From the NCBI GenBank assembly GCA_009617715.1, contig VTFK01000326.1, positions 124,001-188,000 of the forward strand: 64,000 nt of DNA, in the 5' to 3' direction. Both the position numbers and the translations under genes were made by a program. This DNA comes from Plectrocnemia conspersa. Taxonomy: Eukaryota > Arthropoda > Insecta > Trichoptera > Polycentropodidae. Below the pieces are notes generated by a model. That model worked only from the letters and a program-made list of their open reading frames with translations, did not search any database and was not told where the DNA came from. Below, one piece after another: positions 1-11,720 of the stretch. Position 1 is the stretch's first letter; the number at the start of each line of letters is the position of its first letter.

Positions 1-912
1 ACGTCGAATTAAACAGAAAACTTTGCTATATTAAAAATAAATCATATGCCTAAAATACTTAAATTGCAAATTCAAAATATTGTTTTTAATCACAATGTAT
101 TAATTATGTAAATTATCTCATGATACTAAAATTTGCAATATTGCTGATTATGGTTAATTTTATATGGTTATCGATTTACCGTAGTCATAATCGTTTAGTT
201 AAAATTGCAGATCAGGGTTTAAATATATAAATATATAAATAAAAAGTTTATAATAACGTTGATAATTTATGTTTTTATTATATGTATTTATTTGTGAAAT
301 ATTTAACGAATAGATAAGCAAATCGTTGTGCATGTAAAAAGAATAAATTCGAAAACTGAAAATTTCTTAGCTTAAAATTACGATATAGGAACCATATATG
401 TTTATTTTTACTTTTTCTCTATAAGTATTTTTTAAATTTTAGGTCAATCACTATCACAGTCTATATGTGTATAACTAGATGTTTTGTACATGTATCAATA
501 TAACTGGTGTTTCTTATTAAGCATTATTTCTCGAGAAAAATGATAATCGAAAAATAGTCATTCAATCTTATTTTAAACTTTCTTAAAAATTCAAGTTGTA
601 CGACATTTTTTAAACGCTTTACAACCGCTGCATAGAAGGGTAGATCCGTGCCAGATGTTTCTTGGAAGCTTATAATAAAGGTCATATGTATTTTAATAAA
701 TAAAATGTTCACGATTTTCTTTACTACTCAGATCGGCCTTATCCTTGCTTTGATAATTTAAGAACGGGATTAATAATCAAATAGGAAGTAATTGCTTTGC
801 GTTAGAATCGGTAGATCAAAAAATGTCAATTTTTTAATGATCATCCAACTCACTCTTTATCAATAATATAAAGATATCTATTTATAATTACATTTATTTT
901 TTATTTATTTCA
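1..912. other. A+T-rich gene-free stretch
   Basis: Plain A+T-rich DNA with homopolymer runs. The only open frame is a 62-codon one on the minus strand that resembles nothing I know. I see no gene or repeat here. The right border is the 5' truncation point of the LINE that follows. Confidence 0.6.
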
Positions 913-2222
913 GATTTTGAAAAAGCAGTTGATAAAGTTAACCATGCTTTACTTGTAAAAAAGTTATCTAATTTAGGATTTTCTGAAGATCTCATAAATC
1001 TATTCTCAAATTACTTGACCAATAGATATCAATTCGTCAAGTATAATAACTCTTTTTCAGAACGATATAAGACCCCTACTGGAGTACCTCAAGGATCAAA
1101 TTTGGGTCCATTGTTGTTTTTATTGTTCATTAATGACATAGAAACAGCAATAAAGCATTCAGATTTTTGATTATATGCAGATGACTTGAAAATTTACAAG
1201 AAAATGCATTTGATTTCTGATTCCCTCGACCTACAGGAGGATCTCAACTCTATATGGAAATGGGCTTGCTATAACCAATTGCCTTTCAGTGTAAAGAAAT
1301 GTCACACAATTTCATTTTCAAGGTCGTTAACGCCGGCAAAATATTCATACCATCTAGGCGGATATTTTCTGGAAAGGTTTTCTTCAACTAAGGATTTAGG
1401 AGTGACTTTCGAAGAACGTTGGAAATTTAGCCAGCACATTGCAGAGACTCATAGCAAATCCTTAAAAATGCTCGGTTTTATCTTGAGAAATGCGCGCTAC
1501 TTCAGGAATACTTTAGTATTGCGCACTCTTTATGATACTCTAGTCCGCGGCATACTAGAAACTAGCTCCATCATTTGGATCCCAGGCGTAATGAATCAAT
1601 GTAATGAATTGAAGCTGGAAAAAGTACAACGTAAATTTCTTCGATATTTATACTTGAAGGAATACGGGTATTATCCGTTCTTGTTTCCCAGTGCTTTTAT
1701 TTTGGCCCTGGGATACGTTTCTTTGTCGACTCGCAGAAGTGTTTATGTAATGTAACACTTCTGGAAATTGCTCAAGGGCATCGTAGACAATCCTTCAGTG
1801 CTCGAGCAGCTTCAAATGTGGGCTCCTGAAGGTGGTTATAGTTCTCGGTCGCGTCCACTATTCTTGCCTGTAAAGTCTAGAACTGGAGCACTTGCCAACT
1901 CTTCTCTGGCTAAGGCTATTCATCTGCTCAATTCTGTCCATAGAAATATTGACATTTTCTCTTGCACATATGGAGTTTTGGTTCAGTTCGTATATGACAA
2001 TGCACACTTGTTGAGGTGATTTGTGTCTGTTATTTAATCTTGTTTTTTATGTTTTTACTTATATGCTTTGAGTGTATGTGTAATTATAAGTATATGAAAT
2101 TGTATGTATGCATACTATATATTTATATGTATTATGATATATTTATACTTTTGACTATCGTGACGCATTAGGTTTACCTGTCAGGTCACGATGGTTATAA
2201 TTTTAATAAATAAATAAATAAA
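913..2222 (+). mobile_element. 5'-truncated jockey-like non-LTR retrotransposon (RT C-terminal part plus 3' tail)
   Basis: One frame runs for 369 codons (913-2019) and reads as the second half of a jockey-clade reverse transcriptase. It begins DFEKAVDKVNHALL, has the GVPQGSNLGPLLFLLFIND block, then LYADDLKIY with the catalytic YADD intact. After that come the thumb and C-terminal segments, including KLEKVQRKFLRYL. Only two in-frame stops interrupt it: TGA at 1168-1170, just before YADD, and TAA at 1753-1755. There is no frameshift, so the copy is dead but fairly young. A 3' UTR of about 180 bp ends in an AATA-type tail at 2205-2222. The endonuclease, the first ORF and the RT fingers are missing, as is usual for 5'-truncated LINE insertions. 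I could not find a clear target-site duplication. Confidence 0.93.
2157..2192 (+). other. Stem-loop at the 3' end of the LINE
   Basis: ATCGTGAC at 2157-2164 pairs perfectly with GTCACGAT at 2185-2192 across a 20-base loop. It lies just before the AATAAA-type tail of the LINE. A 3' terminal structure recognised by the element's own reverse transcriptase is known for several non-LTR families; that role here is inference. Confidence 0.5.
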
Positions 2223-4720
2223 TTTATAAAAATTTATCGTGAAAATCAAAAAGGGAAAATTTTAATTCTGTTTTCTCGAAAAATGTAAAAACATAGACAA
2301 AACTAGACTGCCTAAAAATATCATGTCGAAAATTTTAATGATATCGATTTGACCCATCTTAAAGATGGCGCATTCGATCGCATGGCGGCACAGTGCCTGA
2401 GGAAAGTATAGTGCACTCCAAAACGTCGGTTATCACGCTTGTTGTACTACTACAAAACAGAGCGCTGGTATTTCTCAGGCGTAGATAAATACAAAAGGGA
2501 GAGACATGCAATGCCAAGGCCTGGCAGAGACCTCGCGGAAATTAAATGGAAATTTTATACGAGTCGGCGACGACTGCGATAACGAATACGTGCAAACGTA
2601 TCTGCCGACCTATAACGTATTTTCGTACACAATTGACTACGTGTAAAATTGTTAAAACATGTGCGCTACGCCAGAAAAACGATGTCGCCGTACCAAAAGG
2701 CGTCATGTGCGCCAGAAGCATCAAAATAGAAAACTACGTAGGGAAAAATGGCGTTTGTGTGAGACGTGTGCATGAATTGTGGATGACGCAGAAATGTATG
2801 AATGTTTAAAATAGAAAAATATACAGGTTAGCAGAAAAAAAGGTTTTTGTAAAGAATCGTGGAAGATGATTTAGAATATATACAAGATTTGTATTCAGGC
2901 ACATTTTTATAAAGAGGATTAGGGTAGATTTTTTTGAGATTCAATTAACGCAGAATACGAACAATGTCTGTAATTGTATCCCTTATGATATTAAAATGTC
3001 TAATTCTGAATTTATTCACATAAAAACTATTATTAATAAAAAATATTTATTAACGTTATATATAATAATTTAAATTGAACCCTCAGATACTTGTGTTATT
3101 GATGTTTAAAGTTACTGAGATTTCAAAACAAATCTGATGTTGTTTCATAATAAAAAAACTCGTTCAAATTTTATTGTTTGTTATTTTTAAATATCACACA
3201 AATAAGCTTAAATGCATAGCGTATGTATGTATATAAATTTAATATTTGTATTGCGTTAACGGTTAAAACGTATTCTGTGTTCGTGATTAATTTAACTTGA
3301 CCGTTATGAACGAGAGTGCATTCCTGCAAGTCGTCTTGTCTGTGGCTATTTACCGCGTACAGGTAAACAAATATCAGTTTGTTGAGGATTATGAATGAGG
3401 ATTTGCACGTCTGCGGTTTTCAGGAATACCGTACCTACTAAGGATTCAGATATGACTGTAAAATATTTCCACGAAACTATGCAAACACGGTTAACATCTC
3501 GCGTTTTACATACACCCACACGTGTACATACACCTTGGTGATTTATAACGGTTAAAGCGTGTGAATAAATCAAGACGAAATAGTTTTGTGTTTATGAACT
3601 GCTTTGGATTTTACAAATGAAATATGAAACACAGTTAAAAATAATACATATAAACTACTTCCATTGTAATATTTTTTATGAATATAAATCTAATTAATTA
3701 TATATTATATTTTTAATCCACGTTTTGCTTTTATTAGATGATATTTAAAAAAAATTTTATTTAAGTATTTTATTAGATAATATCTCAACCAGTTCTTTAT
3801 TATTATAAGAAAATATTGATCATAACCCACAAATATTTTATGGATTATAGTAATCTTGGAGCCATTGTAATTGTTATGAATGATTCCTGACATTTTCTAT
3901 GTAGTTGCTTAAATACATAAAATTATTTATTTTGTTCTTCAATACATAAAATAATGTATTTGTTATAAACAATTATTAAATTTATTTTATGATTATAAAT
4001 TAAAAGTTATTGTTTTATAAATACACTCATCCCTGGATTAATGCGGTGGAAATATGATTTAGAAAACGATCAAATAGTATTCATGTCTACTTTTCAACGT
4101 TTCTTTAACTGAAAAAGCAAACGAGAAAAATGTTTAGCAACATGCAAAAATTATCTGAACTAATAGTTCTTTAAAGTTAAAATTTAACTTGTTTTATATT
4201 AACCATAAAAAAACATTTTCTACTAAACCCTGGGTCAGCTTTTTGAGGTATTTGGTCTTGTATGAACCATTAATTAAAAATATCAATAGCTGAAAATATA
4301 TTTTATTCACAACATTAAATTTAGACAAATTTAATAACACAGATACTAAAACCATGAACGGTATTATATCTACGAGGGCAGTCAGAAAAGTTTCCAGCCT
4401 AGCACAGAAACAAGTATTGTTTTTGTCAAATTCAGTTTTACTATTTAACAGTTATTTAATTTTTAATGACTAACCTATATAGGCACCATTATACTGTTGC
4501 GGATATATTTTTCGCTTCAAGCAGATTTTATTTTAATTCGACGTGCTTTAGCAATGCTATATTGAACATTAAATATGTTTCATTATTTGTATCATTTTGC
4601 TTAACTAATTTTATATTTAAAATAAAATTAAATAAAAATATCAAAGAAAAAAAGTAAAGCGAATTATGAACCAACCATGTATTTTTTTTTAAAGAAAACT
4701 TGTCCCTTGACATATATAAT
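2223..4720. other. Gene-free stretch with one C+G-richer island (about 2340-2820)
   Basis: The island contains overlapping short open frames on both strands (87 codons on plus at 2546, 60 on minus at 2542) with no recognisable motif. This is what low stop density gives by chance. A second milder patch at 3250-3580 carries several short variants of an AACGGTTAA-like string. The remainder is A+T-rich, and no gene is supported. Confidence 0.4.
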
Positions 4721-5330
4721 GATTAACGAAGCGGATTATTGCCGTCGTTACCTAACGCGAAATTCGCTTTATTGCCCGGCAATTTCGTAAACATTCTTTT
4801 TACTCGGCTTGTGTTTCACTCTTAGAAAACGTAGCCGTTCGTACATAAATTTGATAATAATCCTTCTTTATGACCGTCCGGTAAAAAAATATTCTCCGCC
4901 ATTGTAACGACGGCGCGGAGAGGCGAAAAATCTATCGATTGTACCGTAGACTTGGCGTAGACGACGTAGAGGGAACATCGTAGACCCACCGCGTACCTAC
5001 GTGTATAAGCTGGAATATTTTAAGCTTGAAATACTGTCACTATGTGACAACGAGTGTTTTATACTTATCACATGCTTTATGTGAAAGAACGGCGAGAGCA
5101 TTATCATAAACTCGGTACTTGGGGAGCATGTCAGAAGAGCATACGCCGAATCTATGAGCTCAGAACATGCCACTAGAAGAATAAATAAATGCCGACGCAA
5201 AACGAGACCAAAACATGCCTTTGTGGATTATTTCAAATTATTATGACTTCAAGGCATGGTGCCATAAGTCAAGGTTAAAGGCGGCGGTGATGAGTTGAAT
5301 TGGTTCTATGCATGAAACGCTGTAATGTGA
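4721..5330. other. C+G-richer non-coding island
   Basis: This block stands out from its A+T-rich flanks, with CpG-containing strings, a short GCCCGGCAAT-type core and few homopolymers. No frame is coherent and no promoter motif is certain. It may be conserved regulatory DNA, but this is only inferred from composition. Confidence 0.3.
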
Positions 5331-6540
5331 ATTATAGAATAAAAAATACATTATCCCGTGAACTTGATGTTTTAATGGCAATAAGCTTTGTTAATTGCCA
5401 TAATAAATAAATACATAGATCTTAGATATGTAATCTCAAACTAAAACTAAACTAAGGAAATAAATGCATACATTGTATAGAAAATTTTATTCAAAACATA
5501 TATTAGGTAGTTTAATATAAAGTGCCCGATATATTTGGTAAATTTTAAAACGGTTTATATTTTTTAACTACAATTTCAATAATAAAATTTGTTTTATTTT
5601 GCCAAAAAACTAACAATTATGTATTATGTTGTAGTCATCAACAACTGCACTTTGTATTATGAAAAAAATAGGTCTAAATTAAAAAAATTATACATATGTT
5701 TAGTTAAATATACTAAATATATTCAAATGTGTTTTAATAATGTACTCGGGAGCTTTATAAGTAATATACTTCGAAGTTAATTATACTTTATGACTCATTA
5801 TTTAATGTTATCATACAATGTATCCAGTAAATGTATACAGTACACTCAGTCATTGTCTCTGAAATATGTAATGAAAACATAAAATGATTTTCATTATACT
5901 TTTATTACCAACGTAATATATTGCGTTTATTAGGATTTGACGTGCCTTGAATGCACTCGAAACGAAACGAGTGCTGCAATAAAGCACGAGCTTTAAAACT
6001 TTGCCCCGAAACGGGGCCCCACCCGCTCGATATAAACTTGAAATGTCACATTTCATTATGGCCTCTAGCCCTTGGGGTCCCGGGCCCTTGAGCGGCGTGA
6101 TTTCCGGTCATAAAGGGACCTAGTAAACGCACGTGTCGAAGAACTATATATTGCATCACGTTAACCCATTTAATCATTTAAAGTGCAAACGACAAAGTCT
6201 AAAGCTACGACTAGTACACTTCATAAAGAAAACTATTTTTACAAAAGCGAAAAAAATACCAACCACCTTTTAAAACTTTGAAACTGCTCCATGGCAAAGT
6301 GAAACGAACGCAGAGAGATTTTTAACGCTATATACGAGTTGTGTTTGACTGTTTTTATAGAACGTGGAGTATTCTGATGTAAAAATACAATGCTAGTAAA
6401 AATGGCAGTGATTTTACTCGCTTGGTAACGCTATCGTTTTCGTTGGGCTCCGAGTAACGAGACAGTTTTTAGACGTTAGTCGTAGCATCTTTGTACTTGC
6501 AGTGTATAATTAAAATAACTATATCAATACTTATTTTAAC
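5331..6540. other. Gene-free; island at about 5930-6480
   Basis: The first 600 bases are A+T-rich with nothing visible. The patch from 5930 to 6130 contains the most C+G-dense short run in this part of the window, including GGGGCCCC and CCCGGGCCC strings at about 6010-6090. It has only short frames and no recognisable product. Confidence 0.35.
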
Positions 6541-6780
6541 CATCACGATAGATTAGTGGTATAAGTCTCTGATTTTAACCTGATAAACTTGGGTTTAAAT
6601 CCTACATGGTTCTTAGTGTTTTTAAATCGGAGATCCGATTTATTGATTAGCATAGAATTATAATTCCGATTAATCATGACAGCTTAGGTTGACTTTAATC
6701 TTCATAATCTTACGGATAATTAATTAAAATTGTGCTAGGTCATACATATGTATAAATATTAAAAATTCTGCTATTGCTAA
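6541..6780 (+). repeat. tRNA-derived SINE, copy 1
   Basis: Positions 6549-6602 have the layout of an internal RNA polymerase III promoter: an A-box-like TAGATTAGTGG at about 6549-6559 and a B box GGTTTAAATCC at 6592-6602 (10 of 11 positions to the consensus). About 170 bp of non-tRNA body follow. The same B box, AGTGTTTTT spacer and body (TATAATTAYGATT, then GATTAATTMAAATTG, then GTCRTACATAT and TATTGAAAA-like strings) recur at 39145-39402. That makes this a dispersed family rather than a single tRNA gene. The copies are diverged. No A-rich tail or target duplication is clear. Confidence 0.72.
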
Positions 6781-9180
6781 ACGATTATCGTATTTTTTTC
6801 AATTGGTAAATTACAGATAAAGCAGGTGATGATGAAAAATCTTTGTTATTTCCATTACAAAAAAATATAATAGTTTTTCAATTAAATAATTTTAGTAAAA
6901 AAAATGATATTCTTGGATGAAATGTGGGTTTTACGAAACTCCGGGCAGAATTATTTTGCTGTTGACAACCAGTAGAATTCTTTCTTGTTTGGTATTTGCA
7001 TTGATTATGAGCGGTAATTGCATACTTAAGTTACATTAGTTTCAATAATTGTTTAAATAATATATATAATATAAGTCTACTAAAAAAAGATTCGTTTTTT
7101 ATAAATCTTTAATGATCGATAATATTCATGAACAATATTATGAAGTGTCCAAAAATGTTCTATATTAAACATCTATAAAAAAAAAAATATTAAAAATTCT
7201 TCTTGTGTCGATTGCCAAAAAAAGGCAGACACTAGATTTCAATGTTGTTAAAATCAATAAACTTATTCTTTGAATCATAATATTATGTTCCTTGGTAAAC
7301 ATGTTTGAAAATAACTTTTAAAGTTCATGCTGGCTATGTTGAAAAGTAAATAATATTTTTTGAAGGTGAAAAGCAAATTTAAAATAAATTGCTTCACATA
7401 TTTTATGGTCAAAAAGTATAAATTTTAAATTAAATAAGGACATAGATGGTTCGATTTACGAATGTCCTATGATATAATTTGTCCGGTGTGAAATTTGCCA
7501 AATGGCGCGGATGTGTGATAGTCATCACAAAAGAGAAACATGTCCTCTCAATACAACCCCTTGGGAAAACTGCCCCCTCAAAACCTTCCACTTTTCCGGG
7601 AGGCGATCTGCTGAAAAATAAGTTTCCGCTGCGAACTGAAATGATAGTGCCTCCCGCTAATGAGCTTTGCTTCAGTAAGCAATTTCTTTGTCACCGATAT
7701 CTAATAATATATATATAGTTATATTTATAATATATTGTTAATGATTTGATACCAGGTTTCTTTTTTTAAGTTAGCTCTAGATATATATCACAAATGCATT
7801 TTTATTGTTAACATTTATTTTATTTTATTATAACATGAACAGAATATATAAAAATAATTTATTTTTTAATGTACGAAGGTGTTTTTTTACTCCATTTAGG
7901 AAACTTATTTTTATTTTTTTATTCCATAACTTCAAAATTGCTTTCTTAATGTTGTAACTATTGATAAAGGTTAATATTCGATTCCTTTTATACTTAATTG
8001 TAAAATCATCGCTAAATAAATATATTATATATACAATTAATAAAGCGCAGCTTTGAATTGTAACTGCTTCAAATCGTTAGCTATAATCAACCGTTTACTT
8101 AGTTACATTACATTTTTACATAGATCTAGGAAATATTGACAAACAGTAAAAGATTTTTAAAATAATTAAAAATCAACAATAGTCAATTTGTGTTCTTCTT
8201 GCATACGTATGTGAAGTTGACTTTATAGTGAGAAAATACTAGGCATTCCAAAGAAAATATATTTATGCTTTTAATGCAATTTTTTAAGGAATATACATTT
8301 GATTTTTAATATGAGCTTTAACTTCCAATATGATTAAAATTTTCAAAAATTCAGCTTTTAGAATTTGTATTAATTCATTACAGGGAAAATATAAACTATT
8401 CATTATTTTATTTTTTTAATACAATAAATATCAATGAGATAAAAACGTAATAAAATACCAATCGCAAATATATCATATATGTACATCTGATCTGCTTTGT
8501 TTTTCTAATTTCGTAAAGAAACATCTCTATATAAGCAATTAAATAGATGTCATTTACATTGATTTTAAAAGAGTTTGACATGTTTTACTTTTTAAAAAAG
8601 GGAAGTTTAGGCCTACCCACAAACTTTTATTTTTTAAATCATGCTTTGCAAATCGTCGGTAATTGCTTAACATAGGCAACGCAAGCTGTCTTCAGTATAT
8701 CCTCAGGGTTCTGATCTTGACCCATTTCTTCTGTTAAATAATGAAGTAATTATTAGTTTTAAATTCTTTATACATATGACCTTAAAGCATTTCTTTAAAA
8801 CTATTACACTTAGGATTGTGAAATATTTAAATTTGATGTTAAAATCTATATGCGTGGTCATCCGCTAATGTTATTTATTGATTTATTTTAAAGCAAAAAA
8901 TACAACTTAATGTTGTGCTAAATAGCACAAAAGTGGTAATCCATTTAGATGTGTTATATTAAGTGGACTACAGAATTCATTAGCATATAGAAAATATTTG
9001 CAATAAAAGCATTTGTAACTGAAAAGTATGATTCTTGTCGCACTTTTTAAGCAAATTTTGCCATTTTTACCGTATTCAGGAAAAGTAAGCGTAAAAATTG
9101 TTTTTTTTTGTGACAGTCGATAATATGCGAGTTTTATAAAAATATAAATATATAATTAATTTAAAATACTGTTTGTTCAC
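6781..9180. other. A+T-rich gene-free stretch, small island at 7480-7700
   Basis: This is mostly poly-A/T-rich DNA. At 7479-7718 a 79-codon plus frame coincides with a short compositional island, but its peptide has no recognisable domain. No splice sites frame it convincingly. Nothing else is seen. Confidence 0.45.
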
Positions 9181-9520
9181 ACCTGTTCGCTTTAAACTTA
9201 CTCGCAGTGTCCATTTCTTACTCGTCCAAGGCTGCCCATAAATCTATAGTTAGGGACACTTTGGTTAGGGTCAACAGGCAGGTTATGCGTCGGTCGGGGG
9301 TGTCGCAACGGGGGTAAATAAGGGTCGTTGGTCATCAGAATTGAATCATGAAGGCCTCCCGCTAGGATTTCGCGCTTTATTTCTCCCTTTATACACCGTC
9401 GTATATTACGTCCGTATATAGCCGACTTGAGGATTTAGGGACAATGCATCCCCTGAAAACCACCCACCGCCGGCCCCTGAGGCACTCTTTACCAGTACTC
9501 AGTTTCCCAGGACGCTATCG
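9181..9520. other. C+G-rich non-coding island
   Basis: This is a sharp compositional island that includes runs of G at about 9295-9315 and a CCACCCACCGCCGGCCCC run near 9459. It has no consistent coding frame. It is a candidate regulatory block, on composition only. Confidence 0.3.
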
Positions 9521-11160
9521 TTGCAAAATAGATTAACGGCGCCCCAAGAAATCCAACAGGAGAAGAAATCTGGCATAAAATGTGGGATAACTTTTTTGAA
9601 GAGTAATTCTTGTAAATCCGATTTCTTCCACCTCAACGCGTTTATTCTTATTTATTTTTTGTATAAAAAAAGTTTATACCCCTCTGTAATATTTGAGAGT
9701 TTAGGGGCAAATTACGATTGGCCCATTTTATATTATTTTACGCATGAAACATAATAGCGTCAGTATACAGTTTTGATTCGTTATAATGTAACGTATTTAA
9801 ATTACCGATACTGATTTTTTAAGAATTTCTTTAGTATACATTATTTCATTTGTATTGCAGCAAACGCAATAATGTATCGGAGTCTATTTTATTGCCGAAT
9901 GCCCAGCGGTGCGAAGATGAATGTCTGATAGGATTTTGATAGATGTCGCAATAAAACTGTTGGGGTTCACTGAAAGCGTACACGGATTCGCATTAAGGAA
10001 TCGCTATTATTTCGACGACTGTATATATGAACGAGTACTACTCTTCTCGGATTTAATAGTGATATGTATTATGATTCGGGTCACGTGACACACATTATTA
10101 TCGAAATAGAACATTAGGCTTACGTCCATGGGGTGAATGTGAAATCTGGTCATATGAAACTAATATTCAATAATAATACAAATAAAATAAAATATATTTT
10201 GCTATATACTTTACAAGATTGCCAACCCTATTTTTGTATTATTATATAACGTCAGACTGTGTTGTATACATAATAAATACCATGATACACATCATTAATC
10301 ATTTCGAATGAAACGTGACATATCAAGCATTTTTTGAAAACTTATAACCTTTACGTTTTTATTTAATTTTTCTACAAATTGTTTCTTAAAGCAAATACAA
10401 CCTTTTTATTATTATATAAATATTATATTTTTTGATATTTATTATCTTTTTTATCAATGCATTAAATTATTAAATTTGTATTTCAGTAAAAATGTATGGT
10501 ATTTTATCAGAGCGTATTAGTAATACTGAATACAAAAACTAGTAAAGCTTGTTCAGTATGTAGGGAGAAAAAAATTGAGCTTATAAAGAACAGTATTTAA
10601 AAAGAACCAGCCATCAAAGACAATCCTGCGCAAGTGAGCTTAAAATCCCAATAGGTTTTAATATAATTCGTTGAAGGATAACTCTAATTTATTTATACAT
10701 ATTTGCTTTAAAATGGAAACAAAAGTTTTAGTGTTGCATTAAATCGCAAAACAGTATTTTTAAATATTACCTAAGCTTTTTAAATTTAAGTTTAACCTCA
10801 CATAAAATACAAATACCAATTAGCGACTAGATTCATAAGCTTAACTTTGTTATTAAAAAAATATTTTAATTAAATATGATTACCTCAAAAATCTATTGAG
10901 TTGGCCTATAATGAAAATAACGATTCATTACACAAACACTACGTTTAAACCCTTAAATAGAACCATCAAAGTACTGGTATTTTGGTATTGAAAAATTTCC
11001 GCTAAAATTGTTACTGATTATTACTGATATTGAAAGCCTTATGCGATAATTATTATAAAATTTTAGTGTATCACCTGTAGCTTATTATATACAAATACAT
11101 ATATTAGAGTATATTTTAATTAAATTTATTTCGTTCTACACCATAGCAAATATATTATGT
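9521..11160. other. Gene-free, A+T-rich
   Basis: A milder island at about 9850-10140 precedes about 1 kb of very A+T-rich DNA. The 77-codon plus frame at 9521 has no recognisable content. I see no RNA gene or repeat. Confidence 0.45.
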
Positions 11161-11720
11161 ATTATAGTCGTTAAGAGAGTCTTTAATACAATGGCGTGTC
11201 GGTACTTTACCCGGTATCGCGATCGTAATTAAATTTGTTTCAGCAATTATGCCATATATTAAATTTTGCATGATCTCCGGCAATTTTTGCCGGAGGTTCG
11301 CTTTTCATTCTTGTTTTTTTTTCTAGAGTCCGCGAATTCTTAAATATGCACTTCGTTTGCGAAATTTATGTGTGCCATTATGAAGGAAGAAGTCGCACCC
11401 CCAGTTACCAGAACGAACATTGTAAATTAAGTTTTTTTTATCTACATACTTTTTTATGCCCGTGGACCGTATAATTTTTCAGTCATTAACGTCTTTTTGC
11501 ATATCAGAACGAACATTAGAGTCGCACGGCTCGGCGTATTCTCGTTTAATGCTTCTCAAATGCGCACTGCACAAAGGACGGTCCGACTATTATATTGTAT
11601 GTGGGTCTGTATTATAATACCTGTGTATGCACGCGCTGTAGTTATTTATTCAGAAAGTTGAAAATGCACAATGCACCGTGTCGTAATTAATACGCGCTTT
11701 TTGTATTAGTTAGTTCTAAC
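11161..11720. other. Non-coding island with a G+C hairpin and a repeated 13-mer
   Basis: The island contains a perfect G+C-rich inverted repeat at 11275-11295 (9-base arms CTCCGGCAA/TTGCCGGAG, 3-base loop). It also has two exact copies of CAGAACGAACATT at 11409-11421 and 11505-11517, 96 bases apart. Two identical sites in one small island fit a bound regulatory element; no factor can be named with confidence. Confidence 0.4.

Noticed and set aside
6541..6610. A real tRNA gene at the SINE head
   Set aside because: The boxes are there, but the arms do not pair into a cloverleaf, and the sequence continues into a body shared with a second locus, so it is a SINE.
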